A stretch of 64,000 nucleotides of DNA from Collimonas arenae (GTDB taxonomy: Bacteria; Pseudomonadota; Gammaproteobacteria; Burkholderiales; Burkholderiaceae_D), in assembly GCF_000786695.1 (NCBI RefSeq), contig NZ_CP009962.1, forward strand, positions 2,232,001 to 2,296,000, read 5' to 3'. The position numbers were made by a program, and so were the translations under genes. A model generated the notes under the pieces. The model saw only the letters and a program-made list of their open reading frames with translations, ran no database searches and had not been told where the DNA came from. Of the stretch, positions 25,728-35,151 are shown in pieces. The first letter of the stretch is position 1; the number at the start of each line of letters is the position of its first letter.

Positions 25728-26183
25728 ATGAAGAATCTGATGGTAGTAGCCGCATTGGTGGCGTTGAGCGGTTGTGCAGTAACCCCGAACTCGGCAAACG
25801 TCTATAGCAGCCGTCAGGCGCAGGGCGAGCAGTCGGTGCGCATGGCGGTGGTGGACTCGGTGCGTCCGGTCACCATTGACAAGAATCGCGGCGACAATGG
25901 CGCCGGCACCCTAGCTGGCGGTGCGCTCGGCGCGGTTGCCGCCGGCTCCCTCATTGGCAAGGGTAATGGCTCGTTGGCGGCCGGCGTGGTCGGCGCGGTA
26001 TTGGGCGGCATCGCGGGAAATCAAGTGGAAAACAACCTGAACCAGCGTCCGGGCCTGGAAATTACCGTGCGCCTGAGCAATGGTGAACTGCGCGCAATTA
26101 CCCAGGATGCTGACGAACAGTTCAATGTCGGCGACCGCGTGCGTCTGCTGTCTTCTGGCGGCGTTACCCGCGTCACGCATTAA
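25728..26183 (+). CDS. Outer-membrane lipoprotein with glycine zipper (SlyB/Pcp-like)
   Basis: A 151-residue lipoprotein. The ATG at 25728 has GGAG nine bases upstream; an ATG five codons earlier lacks a site. The signal MKNLMVVAALVALSGC ends in lipobox LSGC. A 2TM glycine-zipper domain follows (about 58-105; LAGGALGAVAAGSLIGKGNG, VVGAVLGGIAGNQVE), then a small beta domain (LEITVRLSNGELRAITQDAD...FNVGDRVRLL). This is the SlyB/Pcp plan, an outer-membrane lipoprotein tied to envelope stress and divalent cations in other bacteria. A strong terminator follows. Confidence 0.9.
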   Translation: MKNLMVVAALVALSGCAVTPNSANVYSSRQAQGEQSVRMAVVDSVRPVTIDKNRGDNGAGTLAGGALGAVAAGSLIGKGNGSLAAGVVGAVLGGIAGNQVENNLNQRPGLEITVRLSNGELRAITQDADEQFNVGDRVRLLSSGGVTRVTH

Positions 26184-26242
26184 TTTGCTGTTTTAATTGC
26201 TGAAGCGGACGGTAGCCCAGGTTACCGTCTATATAGGCCAAG

Positions 26243-26281
26243 GGCCGGAACGGTGATCGCGATCGCCGTTCCGGCCTTTTT
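26243..26281 (+). terminator. Strong intrinsic terminator
   Basis: GGCCGGAACGG and CCGTTCCGGCC form an 11-bp G+C-rich stem over a 12-base loop, followed by TTTTT. It ends the lipoprotein transcript. Confidence 0.88.
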
Positions 26282-26317
26282 GTTGACTGCGCGCTAACAT
26301 TGTTGATTAGGTTGGAT

Positions 26318-26899
26318 TCATGGTCCGTTATGGATCACTACCAGCAAGGCCGTGGCGGTACTTTTTCCGACATTCTTGATGTAGTGAGGGCGGTCAGCCG
26401 CATATCTTGCGGTTTCACCAACCTTGATTTTCGTCAAATTGGTTCCACTCTGGACTTCCAATATACCGGACAAGACAGTCAGATGCTCACGCGAAGCCGG
26501 CTCGTGCGCTTCCGAATCGAGGCAGCCGCCTGGCTGCAACGACAATTCATACCATTCAAACTGGCCCGCGAGTTCAATCGGACCAAGGATGCGCAACTCG
26601 CAATGGCCGTCCCGTGAGCGTAGGGAAGGCGTGGCATGGCTAGCCACGGTTTCAATCGATGCCGGGACCACCTGGTTGCCGTCTACCAGCAAGGAAATAG
26701 GTACGCCAAGCGCATTGGCCAGCCGCCACACCACGGCCACCGTCGGATTGGCCTGGTTACGCTCGATTTGCGACAGCATCGACTTCGATACACCGGCGCG
26801 TTTCGATAGCGCGTCCAGCGACAAGCCGTCAGCCTGGCGCAACTTCACGAGGGTATCGCCGACCTTTGGCGGGGTGTCTTCCAAAATTTTCTCAACCAT
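26318..26899 (-). CDS. XRE-family regulator with cupin domain, divergent from kbl-tdh
   Basis: A 193-residue regulator: XRE helix-turn-helix at about 15-75 (LRQADGLSLDALSKRAGVSK, MLSQIERNQANPT) and a cupin domain at about 110-190 (FEWYELSLQPGGCLDSEAHE, TVLSGILEVQSG). It is divergent from the threonine-degradation genes kbl-tdh with ~130 bases between start codons, so it probably controls them, perhaps sensing threonine, glycine or a related metabolite (inference). A perfect 14-bp palindrome in that gap is a candidate site. Confidence 0.9.
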   Translation of the reverse strand: MVEKILEDTPPKVGDTLVKLRQADGLSLDALSKRAGVSKSMLSQIERNQANPTVAVVWRLANALGVPISLLVDGNQVVPASIETVASHATPSLRSRDGHCELRILGPIELAGQFEWYELSLQPGGCLDSEAHEPASREHLTVLSGILEVQSGTNLTKIKVGETARYAADRPHYIKNVGKSTATALLVVIHNGP

Positions 26900-26943
26900 G
26901 GTTTGTCCTGCCGCTTTTTTTCGCTGAATTGCTACGCATCTGG

Positions 26944-26996
26944 TTGACAGTCTTGTTGTTGTGCATTATCGTGGAATTTGTGTTCGATATATCGAA
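26944..26996 (+). promoter_or_regulatory. Candidate kbl promoter and palindromic operator
   Basis: TTGACA (26944-26949) is a consensus -35, with ATTATC about 15-16 bases on as a weak -10. Downstream lies TTCGATATATCGAA (26983-26996), a perfect 14-bp palindrome placed near the expected transcript start. Binding there by the divergent XRE-cupin regulator would block kbl transcription. Confidence 0.55.
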
Positions 26997-27031
26997 TTAG
27001 AACAATATATTATATAAGATCGAGGCTCGCA

Positions 27032-28261
27032 ATGACAGTCACGCAAGACAGCAGCACACATAGCGGTTCGCCGCAGTTCTATACCCATTTGCGCGAGGAG
27101 CTGACGGCGATTGAAGCTGCCGGCTTGCTGAAGTCCGAGCGCTTGATCCTGGGTCCTCAGGGTGGCAAGATCAACACCGAAAGTGGTGAATTGATCAATT
27201 TGTGCGCCAATAACTACCTCGGACTGTCTTCTCATCCGACACTGATCAAAGCTGCTCACGAAGCGCTGGATTCTCATGGTTTCGGTATGAGTTCGGTGCG
27301 TTTCATTTGCGGCACGCAAGATATCCACCGCGAACTTGAGCAGCGCCTGGCGACATTCCTTGGCACCGAGGATTGCATCCTGTATGCCGCAGCATTCGAT
27401 GCCAACGGCGGTTTGTTCGAACCTTTGCTGGGGGAGCAGGACGCGATCATTAGCGATGCGCTGAATCACGCATCGATTATCGACGGCGTACGCTTGTGCA
27501 AGGCCAAACGCTATCGTTATGCGCATAACGACATGGAAGATCTGGAGCGTTGCCTGAAGCAAGCCAAGGCTGATAACGCACGCTTTTCCATGGTGTTCAC
27601 CGATGGCGTGTTTTCGATGGACGGTACCGTGGCGCAGCTCGATGTGATCCGCCAGTTGTGCGACAAATACGGCGCATTGCTCGGCGTCGACGATTGCCAT
27701 GCAACCGGGTTCATGGGTGCCAGAGGGCGCGGCACGCATGAAGCGCGCGGTATCTTCGGCAAGGTCGATGTGATTACCGGTACGCTGGGCAAAGCCCTGG
27801 GTGGCGCCAGCGGCGGCTTTACTGCCGGCCGGCGCGAAGTGATCGACCTGCTGCGTCAGCGTTCTCGGCCCTATCTGTTCTCGAATACCTTGATGCCAGC
27901 GATTGTCGGCGCCTCGATTGCAGCCCTCAATCTGCTGGAAGCCTCCACTGAATTGCGCGACCGCCTCGAGCGCAACACCGTCTACTTCCGTAAAGCCATT
28001 ACCGAAGCCGGTTTTGAGATTAAGCCAGGCACCCATCCGATCGTACCGCTGATGGTGTACGACGCAGTGGTCGCGCAAAAACTGTCGCGCCGCCTGTATG
28101 AACTGGGCGTGTATGCGGTTGGTTTCTTCTATCCGGTGGTGCCGCAGGGGCAAGCACGGATCCGGGTGCAGATGTCTGCCGTCCACGATGAGGCGACATT
28201 GCAGCGCGCAGTGGGCATTTTCCGGCAAGCCGGCGAAGAGCTCGGTCTGGTAAAGAACTAA
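27032..28261 (+). CDS. kbl: Glycine C-acetyltransferase (2-amino-3-ketobutyrate CoA ligase)
   Basis: A 409-residue PLP enzyme that cleaves 2-amino-3-ketobutyrate with CoA to glycine and acetyl-CoA. The start at 27032 ([12 protein letters not shown]) has GAGG upstream; a longer in-frame extension is rich in Ile/Arg/Tyr and unlike the family. The PLP lysine is Lys254 in [14 protein letters not shown]. Other alpha-oxoamine synthase blocks are CANNYLGL (58-65), VDDCHATGF and SNTLMPAI. It is followed after 23 bases by threonine dehydrogenase, giving the complete threonine-to-glycine pathway. Confidence 0.96.
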   Translation: MTVTQDSSTHSGSPQFYTHLREELTAIEAAGLLKSERLILGPQGGKINTESGELINLCANNYLGLSSHPTLIKAAHEALDSHGFGMSSVRFICGTQDIHRELEQRLATFLGTEDCILYAAAFDANGGLFEPLLGEQDAIISDALNHASIIDGVRLCKAKRYRYAHNDMEDLERCLKQAKADNARFSMVFTDGVFSMDGTVAQLDVIRQLCDKYGALLGVDDCHATGFMGARGRGTHEARGIFGKVDVITGTLGKALGGASGGFTAGRREVIDLLRQRSRPYLFSNTLMPAIVGASIAALNLLEASTELRDRLERNTVYFRKAITEAGFEIKPGTHPIVPLMVYDAVVAQKLSRRLYELGVYAVGFFYPVVPQGQARIRVQMSAVHDEATLQRAVGIFRQAGEELGLVKN

Positions 28262-28284
28262 AGAGAAAAGTAGAAGAGACGAAG

Positions 28285-29241
28285 ATGAAGAAAATATTGG
28301 TAATCGGTGCAAATGGACAGATCGGCACCGAACTGGCGACAGCGCTAGTCAAAGTGCATGGCGCCAAGCAGGTTGTGGCGAGCGATATCCAGCCTGCCGG
28401 GAAACATCCGGAATTGTCATATGAAACGCTGGATGTCACTGACGCCAAGCGTCTGGCTGAGGTAGTCCGCCAGCACGACATCGGCGAAATTTATCACTTG
28501 GCCGCGGCATTGTCGGCAAAGGGCGAGGAACATCCGGAGTGGGCCTGGAACCTCAACATGACAGGCCTGTTGAACGTACTGGAAGTGGCGCGCCAGGCCA
28601 AGTTGGCCAAGGTGTTCTGGCCTAGTTCTATCGCCGCATTCGGACCGTCGACGCCGCGCGACAATGCGCCGCAGATCGGTCCGATGGATCCCAAGACCGT
28701 CTACGGCATCTCGAAACTGGCGGGCGAACACTGGTGCACCTGGTACGCGGAGAAATACGGCATGGATATCCGTAGCCTGCGTTATCCGGGCCTGATCAGC
28801 TACTCCGCGGAACCGGGCGGCGGCACTACCGACTATGCAATCCAGGCGTTGTTTGCCGCTGCCGCCGGCAGCGACTTCACCAGTTTCCTGGATGCTGACA
28901 GCACGTTGCCGATGATGTACATGCCAGATGCCGTGCGCGCGACCATCGAGCTGATGAGTGCACCGAAAGAGAATCTCAAGACCCCCGGCTCCTACAACCT
29001 GGCGGCCTGGAGTTTTTCACCTGGTGAACTGGTGGCGATCATCAAGCAGCGTTGCGCATCGTTCGAGGCGACATACAAGCCTGATTTCCGTCAGGGGATC
29101 GCCGATGCCTGGCCGCGTTCGATTGACGACTCAAGCGCACGGCAAGACTGGGCCTGGGCGCCTGCCTACAGCTTGGTCGAAATGGTGGATGACATGCTGA
29201 TGCACTTGGCGACGCGTAATCCGGTTACCCAGGCAGCGTGA
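28285..29241 (+). CDS. NAD-dependent L-threonine 3-dehydrogenase, SDR/epimerase type
   Basis: A 318-residue extended-SDR enzyme oxidising L-threonine to 2-amino-3-ketobutyrate, the substrate of Kbl. The NAD site is GANGQIG (8-14), and the catalytic set is Ser115, Tyr140 and Lys144 (YGISK). The protein matches the short-chain threonine dehydrogenases (TGxxGQIG start, YPGLISY, GGGTTDYA) and not the zinc-dependent Tdh of E. coli, so the symbol tdh is not assigned by homology. Directly after kbl, it is co-transcribed, and the pair ends at a strong terminator. Confidence 0.93.
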   Translation: MKKILVIGANGQIGTELATALVKVHGAKQVVASDIQPAGKHPELSYETLDVTDAKRLAEVVRQHDIGEIYHLAAALSAKGEEHPEWAWNLNMTGLLNVLEVARQAKLAKVFWPSSIAAFGPSTPRDNAPQIGPMDPKTVYGISKLAGEHWCTWYAEKYGMDIRSLRYPGLISYSAEPGGGTTDYAIQALFAAAAGSDFTSFLDADSTLPMMYMPDAVRATIELMSAPKENLKTPGSYNLAAWSFSPGELVAIIKQRCASFEATYKPDFRQGIADAWPRSIDDSSARQDWAWAPAYSLVEMVDDMLMHLATRNPVTQAA

Positions 29242-29355
29242 CAATTGCGGAGTATGCAGATGGGGATGAGTTATCACGTTGAGATGAAGGAAGCAGCATC
29301 CTGCTTCGAGTAAATCAATAAATCGACAAATCAACTAGTGACTTATAAAACCAAA

Positions 29356-29391
29356 GGGCTGGAAGACAACATTGTCTTCCAGCCCTTTTTT
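29356..29391. terminator. Bidirectional terminator between tdh-type gene and htpG
   Basis: GGGCTGGAAGACAA and TTGTCTTCCAGCCC make a perfect 14-bp stem with a 2-base centre, flanked by A residues on the left and six T on the right. It can end both convergent transcripts. Confidence 0.88.
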
Positions 29392-29432
29392 ATGGATGGT
29401 CGAGATCGCCGTATGAGGCGATTCGCACGGTC

Positions 29433-31346
29433 TTACTTGCTGCTCATTCCCAACAGCATTTCATTCAAGCGCTTGACGAAGCCTGCTGGATCAGCCAGTG
29501 CGCCGCCTTCGGCCAGCAAGGCTTGATCAAACAGGATGTGCGACCAGTCGCCGAACTTGGTTTCTTCGTACTTCAGGCGCTGCACCAGCGGGTGATCCGG
29601 ATTGATTTCCAGGATAGGCTTGGAGTCCGGCGCTTCCTGGCCGGCAGCCTTGAGCATGCGCAGCAAGTTACCCGACAGTTCGTTTTCATCGGCCACCAGA
29701 CAGGCTGGCGAATCGGTCAGGCGGAAGGTGACGCGCACATCCTTGGCTTTATCGGCCAATGCACTCTTCATTTTCTCGACCAGGTCCTTGAACTGGGTTT
29801 CGGTTTCTTCATGCTGCTTCTTCTCTGCCTCGTCTTCCAGCGTACCGAGATCGAGACCGCCCTTGGCTACCGACGCCAGTTCCTTGCCTTCGAAGTCCTG
29901 CAGGAAGGACAGCATCCATTCGTCGACGCGGTCGGTCAGCAACAGTACTTCAACGCCTTTTTTGCGGAAGATTTCGAGATGAGGGCTGTTCTTGGCGGCG
30001 GCAAAGGTTTCACCGGTGGCGTAGTAGATCTTGTCCTGGCCTTCTTTCATGCGGCCGATGTAATCGGCGAAAGATACAGTCTGTGCATCGCCGTCATTGC
30101 TGGTCGAAGCAAAACGCAACAGTTTGGCGATGCGTTCCTTGTTGGTCGCATCTTCGCCGATACCTTCTTTCAACACCTGACCAAATTCTTTCCAGAAACT
30201 GGCGTATTTGTCCTTTTGCGCCTGGTCGTCGCTGTTCGCCAGTTCTTCCAGCAAACCCAGTACGCGCTTGGTCGAGCCTTCGCGGATCACGCGCACATCA
30301 CGCGATTCTTGCAGGATTTCACGGGAGACGTTCAGCGGCAGGTCGCTGGAATCGATCACGCCCTTGACGAAGCGCAGGTAGACCGGCATCAGTTGCTCGG
30401 CGTCGTCCATGATGAAGACGCGTTTGACGTACAGCTTGATGCCGCCACGCTTGTTGCGGTCCCACAGGTCGAACGGAGCGCGGCTTGGCACATACAGCAA
30501 CTGGGTGTATTCGCTGCGGCCTTCAACCCGGTTGTGGGTGTAGGTCAACGGCGCTTCGAAATCGTGCGAGACATGCTTGTAGAACTCGACATACTGCTCT
30601 TCGCTGATGTCGGATTTGCTGCGGGCCCACAGTGCGCTGGCCTGGTTCACAGTTTCGAATTCGTCCTTGACGACGGTTTCTTTCTTTTCTTCGTCCCATT
30701 CTTCTTTCTGCATCACGATCGGCAGCGAGATATGGTCGGAATATTTGCGAATGATGGATTTTAGCTTCCACGCCGACAGGTACTCGTCTTCACCTTCGCG
30801 CAGGTGCAGGGTGATGTCGGTGCCGCGCGAAGCCTTGTCGATGGCTTCGATGCTGAAGTCGCCGGCGCCGGTGGATTCCCAGCGCACGCCTTCAGTGGCG
30901 GTGGCGCCGGCACGGCGAGTGTCAACCGTGATCTTGTCGGCGATGATGAAGGCGGAGTAGAAGCCTACGCCGAACTGGCCGATTAGCGCCGCATCTTTTT
31001 GCTGGTCGCCGGACAGTTTTGAGAAGAATTCCTTGGTGCCGGACTTGGCGATAGTGCCGAGATGCGATATGGCTTCATCGCGGCTCATGCCGATGCCGTT
31101 GTCCGAAATCGTGATGGTGCGCGCGGCCTTGTCGAAAGCGACCTTGATCTTCAGTTCAGGATCGTTCTCGAACAGGGCGCCGTTGTTGATCGCTTCGAAG
31201 CGCAGCTTGTCGGCGGCATCGGATGCATTGGATACCAACTCGCGCAAGAAGATTTCCTTGTTGGAGTACAGCGAGTGGATCATCAATTGCAGCAGTTGCT
31301 TTACTTCTGCCTGAAAACCAAGGGTTTGCTTTTCGGATACGGCCAT
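29433..31346 (-). CDS. htpG: Chaperone protein HtpG (Hsp90)
   Basis: A 637-residue bacterial Hsp90, an ATP-driven cytoplasmic dimeric chaperone. The GHKL ATPase domain shows the N-terminal [26 protein letters not shown] and [12 protein letters not shown] blocks; the middle domain contains [14 protein letters not shown] and the C-terminal dimerisation region follows. Length is normal. The minus-strand gene follows a MocR-type regulator in the same direction across a 183-bp gap. No clear heat-shock promoter was recognised there. Confidence 0.97.
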   Translation of the reverse strand: MAVSEKQTLGFQAEVKQLLQLMIHSLYSNKEIFLRELVSNASDAADKLRFEAINNGALFENDPELKIKVAFDKAARTITISDNGIGMSRDEAISHLGTIAKSGTKEFFSKLSGDQQKDAALIGQFGVGFYSAFIIADKITVDTRRAGATATEGVRWESTGAGDFSIEAIDKASRGTDITLHLREGEDEYLSAWKLKSIIRKYSDHISLPIVMQKEEWDEEKKETVVKDEFETVNQASALWARSKSDISEEQYVEFYKHVSHDFEAPLTYTHNRVEGRSEYTQLLYVPSRAPFDLWDRNKRGGIKLYVKRVFIMDDAEQLMPVYLRFVKGVIDSSDLPLNVSREILQESRDVRVIREGSTKRVLGLLEELANSDDQAQKDKYASFWKEFGQVLKEGIGEDATNKERIAKLLRFASTSNDGDAQTVSFADYIGRMKEGQDKIYYATGETFAAAKNSPHLEIFRKKGVEVLLLTDRVDEWMLSFLQDFEGKELASVAKGGLDLGTLEDEAEKKQHEETETQFKDLVEKMKSALADKAKDVRVTFRLTDSPACLVADENELSGNLLRMLKAAGQEAPDSKPILEINPDHPLVQRLKYEETKFGDWSHILFDQALLAEGGALADPAGFVKRLNEMLLGMSSK

Positions 31347-31529
31347 TGTTTCCTCTATTTATAAACGTAGAAAAAGTGATGTAAAAAAAATAAGGGCGGC
31401 GGATAGGCAAAATGTAAACATCGAACATGCTCTCATCCGCCTTGCCGCTTACGCCGGAGAATTGATCAAGAAATGGGGAGCAAACCGGATTTTACAAGAG
31501 CTGTATGTGAGTCGCCCTCGAAACTTGTC

Positions 31530-32996
31530 TTACTTGCCACATTCCTGTTCCAGAAAACGCCAGACCGCCGGATCAGACATCGCCGCGACGTTGACGCGCA
31601 TCCGTGATGATGGCAACTGGCTGGGCGAGAACAGCGCGCCCGGCGCCAGCAGGTAACCCTCGGCCAAGGCCTTTTCAGCCATCACATTGGTGTCGCGTCC
31701 GGTATCGACCCAGACGAAGATGCCAGCCGGGGTGCTGATATCGACCGTCATGCCTATCCTCTCCATTTGCCGGATAGTACGGTTGCGCATGCCGTCGAGC
31801 TTGTTGCGCAGACGGTCGAGGTGCTTGCGGTAGTGGCCCTCGGACAGGATTTTGTAAATCACCCGCTCACCGATTTCGGCGCTGGTCAGGTTGGTCAGCA
31901 TTTTACGGTCGGCGAAATGCTGCGCCAGTTCGAGCGAGGTAGCGATGAAGCCGGAGCGCAGATTGGGCGATAGCGTCTTGGAAAAGCCGCCCATATAGAT
32001 CACGCGGTTGAGCTGGTCCAGCGAGGCGATGCGGGTCGCCGGTTGGACTGCGGAACCGGGATGCATGTCGCAATAAATGTCATCTTCGACAATCATGAAA
32101 TCGTGTTCTTCGGCCAGCTTGAGAATCTGGAACGCCTTGGCGGCTGACAGCGAGGTCGAGGTCGGATTGTGCAGCACTGACACCAACACATACAGTTTGG
32201 GTTTGTGCAGCGCCGCCAGTTCTGCCAGCTTGGCCATATCCGGACCGTCGGCCAGGCGCGGCACGCCGACTACCTTGGCGCCCAGCGCGGCGAACGAGGC
32301 GAACATCAGGAACCAGGACGGATCATCGACAAGAATCACATCGCCGGGCTGGGTAAAGTGGCGCGCCACCAGATCGAGCGCCTGGGTGACGCCGGTGGTG
32401 GTGACGAACTGTTCCGGCGTCGCCGCGATTTCCAGCTCAGCCATTTTCAACTGTAGTTGCTTGCGTAGTGGCAAGAAACCTTGTGGCGTGCCGTAGGAAA
32501 GCAGTTGTGTCGGATTTTGCCGGCTGATGCCGCGCAAGGCGTTGGCGATCAGTTCGCCGTCCAGCCATTCGCTGGGGAACATGCCGGAGCCGGGCATGGT
32601 CGTGTTCGGCGCCTGCTGGTGCATATTGCGCACCAGCCAGACCACGTCGATCAGTTGCGGCTGCTTGTCGCTGGAGGCGTGGTTGCCGCGTTCGGCTAGC
32701 AACGGCGAACGCTCGCGTACATAGAAACCTGAACCGCGGCGCGATTCGAGGCAACCCTTGGCCACTAGCCGGTCGTAGGCTTCCACCACCGTGAAACGCG
32801 AGACGTTGTGGCTATCAGCAAATTGGCGGATGGATGGCATGCGGGCGCCGGTGCGTAGCAAGCGGTCGCTAATGCGGGTTTCGATACTGCGCACGATCTG
32901 TTCGACCAGCGAAGTGTCGCTATCGCGCGATAGTTGTTGCGGCGCGGACGGCAGTTGGCCGCTGCTCAGCTTGCGGGGAGGGATTGTGTTGGTCAC
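31530..32996 (-). CDS. MocR-type (GntR/aminotransferase) transcriptional regulator
   Basis: A 488-residue regulator with an N-terminal GntR winged helix (about 20-95; GARMPSIRQFADSHNVSRFT) fused to a class I aminotransferase domain (about 130-480) that binds PLP (YMGGFSKTLSPNLRSGF with the PLP lysine). This is the MocR/GabR/PdxR plan. The start is GTG at 32996. It is divergent from DUF2917-LysE-EamA, and the shared region holds repeated CTGTATTGGT motifs, the kind of direct repeat MocR proteins bind. It likely controls that exporter operon and itself; htpG downstream is a less likely target. Confidence 0.92.
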   Translation of the reverse strand: MTNTIPPRKLSSGQLPSAPQQLSRDSDTSLVEQIVRSIETRISDRLLRTGARMPSIRQFADSHNVSRFTVVEAYDRLVAKGCLESRRGSGFYVRERSPLLAERGNHASSDKQPQLIDVVWLVRNMHQQAPNTTMPGSGMFPSEWLDGELIANALRGISRQNPTQLLSYGTPQGFLPLRKQLQLKMAELEIAATPEQFVTTTGVTQALDLVARHFTQPGDVILVDDPSWFLMFASFAALGAKVVGVPRLADGPDMAKLAELAALHKPKLYVLVSVLHNPTSTSLSAAKAFQILKLAEEHDFMIVEDDIYCDMHPGSAVQPATRIASLDQLNRVIYMGGFSKTLSPNLRSGFIATSLELAQHFADRKMLTNLTSAEIGERVIYKILSEGHYRKHLDRLRNKLDGMRNRTIRQMERIGMTVDISTPAGIFVWVDTGRDTNVMAEKALAEGYLLAPGALFSPSQLPSSRMRVNVAAMSDPAVWRFLEQECGK

Positions 32997-33075
32997 TGTG
33001 CTGGTTTCTGTATTGGTGATTCGGCCGGGACAATGTCAGAAATTACTTGTTCAACTGTATTGGTACTGTATTGGT
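32996..33075. promoter_or_regulatory. Direct-repeat operator array for the MocR-type regulator
   Basis: CTGTATTGGT occurs exactly at 33008-33017, 33055-33064 and 33066-33075, and with two mismatches (CTGTGCTGGT) at 32996-33005, overlapping the GTG start of the regulator. They form two pairs spaced 12 and 11 bases, about one helical turn. GabR and PdxR bind direct repeats in divergent promoters, so this is a strong candidate site. Confidence 0.7.
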
Positions 33076-33133
33076 TTATTGGCTTAGCATAGACCTAAAT
33101 CTTTAATGGTGCAAATCCGGAAGCGAGTCCACT

Positions 33134-33454
33134 ATGCAAACGCTATTCAAGCAACAATCCCATACCTTGTCGGGCGGCAGTGTGCTGTCTGGCGTGACCG
33201 AGCAGCATGTAATCCTGAAGGTGGTCAGCGGCCGCGTCTGGGTGACTTTTGAAGGACAGCCTGAAGACCACTGGCTGCATGCCGGCCGTTCGCTGACCTT
33301 GCTGCCGGGCCGCATGGTAGTGGTGGAAGCCGATCCGGGCAACAGCCGCATCACGCTGACCGGACAGTCGCAACGCGGCGCCACCAGCTTGCTGCGTGCG
33401 GTGCTGGCACGGTTGCGCGGACCTGGTTTTCATCCTGCCACGAGCGTCTCATGA
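33134..33454 (+). CDS. DUF2917-type protein
   Basis: A 106-residue soluble protein resembling DUF2917: a beta-rich core, VILKVVSGRVWVTFEG, then DHWLHAGRSLTLLPGRMVVV and a short basic tail. This is a small cupin-like barrel of unknown function. Its stop overlaps the ATG of the LysE exporter (ATGA), so the two are translationally coupled. As I recall DUF2917 genes often neighbour LysE-type exporters in Burkholderiales. Confidence 0.82.
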   Translation: MQTLFKQQSHTLSGGSVLSGVTEQHVILKVVSGRVWVTFEGQPEDHWLHAGRSLTLLPGRMVVVEADPGNSRITLTGQSQRGATSLLRAVLARLRGPGFHPATSVS

Positions 33455-34047
33455 TGCTGGAAGCGTTGTTGCCGCTGGCCGTATTCGCCTTCGTATCGTC
33501 GATTACGCCGGGGCCGAACAACATCATGCTGACCTCGTCCGGCATCATGTTCGGCTTCAATCGGACGATTCCGCACATGCTGGGCGTCACTTTCGGCTTT
33601 GGCGTGATGTTGGTGCTATGCGCCGCCGGCATCGGCAGCCTTGTGCTGGCGTTGCCGTCGATTCATGTCATCCTCAAAACCCTCGGCTCAGCTTACTTGC
33701 TGTATCTGGCATGGAAGCTGCGTAATATGTCTTTTAAATCCGAGGTGGAAAGCGGTCACAAGCCAATGACATTTTTTGGCGCAGCGGTGTTCCAGGCAGC
33801 AAATCCAAAAGCCTGGATCATGGCCATTACCAGCGCCTCGGCCTTCCTGCCGCCGCTGCAGCCGATCTGGTTGTCAATTGGCTTGTATTGCCTGATTTTC
33901 TCAGTGATCAACCTGCCATGCGTCGGTGTCTGGGCCGCGGCCGGCTCGGTATTGCGACGCTATCTGGCACAAGTCTTGTGGCAACGTATTTTTTGCGCGG
34001 TAATGGTGATGTTGACTATCTATTCAGCGGTCTCGATCTGGCTTTGA
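33451..34047 (+). CDS. LysE/RhtB-family amino-acid exporter
   Basis: A 198-residue inner-membrane exporter with about six helices. The LysE/RhtB signature SSITPGPNNIMLTSSGIMFG lies near the N-terminus (about 14-33), followed by NPKAWIMAI (about 112-120). Members export lysine, homoserine, threonine or related amino acids; the exact substrate is not readable. Control by the divergent MocR regulator would tie export to an amino-acid or PLP-linked signal. Confidence 0.9.
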   Translation: MMLEALLPLAVFAFVSSITPGPNNIMLTSSGIMFGFNRTIPHMLGVTFGFGVMLVLCAAGIGSLVLALPSIHVILKTLGSAYLLYLAWKLRNMSFKSEVESGHKPMTFFGAAVFQAANPKAWIMAITSASAFLPPLQPIWLSIGLYCLIFSVINLPCVGVWAAAGSVLRRYLAQVLWQRIFCAVMVMLTIYSAVSIWL

Positions 34048-34086
34048 TCACTATCCTTTTCGGCTAAAACACAGAGAGCAGGCGCC

Positions 34087-34965
34087 ATGACAGACGAATC
34101 GAAGGGAATGTGGCTGGGGCTGGCGGGCGTTGCGATATTCAGTTTGACGCTGCCGTTTACGCGGATGGCTGTGGCGGAACTGAATCCGGTATTTGTCGCG
34201 TTCGGCCGGGCGGTAATCGCCGCACTGTGTTCGATATTGCTGCTGTGGAGAATGAAAGCTGTCAGGCCCACGACTGCGCAATGGAAGTCGCTGGCTATAA
34301 CTGCGCTTGGCGTAGTGGTGGGTTTTCCTGTGTTTTCTTCGGTGGCAATGCGCTATGTACCCGCTGCACACGGCGCTATCGTTCTCGGCATCTTGCCGCT
34401 GGCGACTGCTATGTTCGCCGCCCTGCGTTTTGGCGAGCGGCCATCAACGGGTTTCTGGGTTGCGGCTATCGTCGGCAGTGCCATTGTTGTCATTTTTGCC
34501 TTGAGTCAGGACGGCGGCGGATTGCAGCTTGCCGATCTGGCGTTGCTGGCAGCGGTGGGGGCTGCAGCGATGGGTTATGCGGAAGGCGGTCGCCTGTCGC
34601 AAACCATGGGTGGCCAGCAAGTGATCGCCTGGGCGTTGCTGCTATCGTTGCCGCTGTTGCTGCCTATAACAATCTGGCTGGGCTGGCGCTATGGCGTCAG
34701 CGCTTCGCCCAAGGCCTGGCTGGGGTTTGCCTACGTTTCCTTGTTCTCGATGTTCATCGGTTTCTTCTTTTGGTACAAAGGGCTTGCGCTGGGCGGAATC
34801 GCCCGAGTTGGCCAAGTGCAACTGTTGCAGCCGTTCCTGACGTTGCTGGGCGCAGCGCTGCTCCTGGGCGAGGCGCTGGACGGGCGCAACATGCTGTTTG
34901 CGCTGGCGGTGCTGATTGTGGTCGGATTCGGTCGCAAAATGGCAGTGCGCCGTCAGCCAGCCTGA
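34087..34965 (+). CDS. EamA/DMT-family transporter
   Basis: A 292-residue inner-membrane transporter with ten hydrophobic segments in two EamA halves (first about 8-135, second about 150-285). Typical features are the short charged loops and FGERPSTGFWVAA / LGEALDGRNMLF at the half ends. Such proteins move amino acids or metabolites. It follows the LysE gene by 39 bases and probably belongs to the same MocR-controlled operon. Confidence 0.88.
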   Translation: MTDESKGMWLGLAGVAIFSLTLPFTRMAVAELNPVFVAFGRAVIAALCSILLLWRMKAVRPTTAQWKSLAITALGVVVGFPVFSSVAMRYVPAAHGAIVLGILPLATAMFAALRFGERPSTGFWVAAIVGSAIVVIFALSQDGGGLQLADLALLAAVGAAAMGYAEGGRLSQTMGGQQVIAWALLLSLPLLLPITIWLGWRYGVSASPKAWLGFAYVSLFSMFIGFFFWYKGLALGGIARVGQVQLLQPFLTLLGAALLLGEALDGRNMLFALAVLIVVGFGRKMAVRRQPA

Positions 34966-35151
34966 CATTCCGATAAAAATAGGATGGCAAAATATAACGC
35001 CGTGCAGGTCGCCAACTTGGCCTGAGGGTGAGATAATTGTTGGCTTCCCGGGCCTGGAAACATGACTTGAGCCCGGTGTTATCCCATTTACCCTGTCATT
35101 GCTGCTGGCGTCACAAGCGTTGGCAAATGATTCCATTTTTCGGAGTATCAG

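Noticed and set aside
29523..30764. A 413-residue open frame antisense to htpG
   Set aside because: Mirror image of a conserved Hsp90 gene; no recognisable domain.
31347..31529. Heat-shock promoter upstream of htpG
   Set aside because: No convincing sigma-32 -35/-10 pair on the minus strand.
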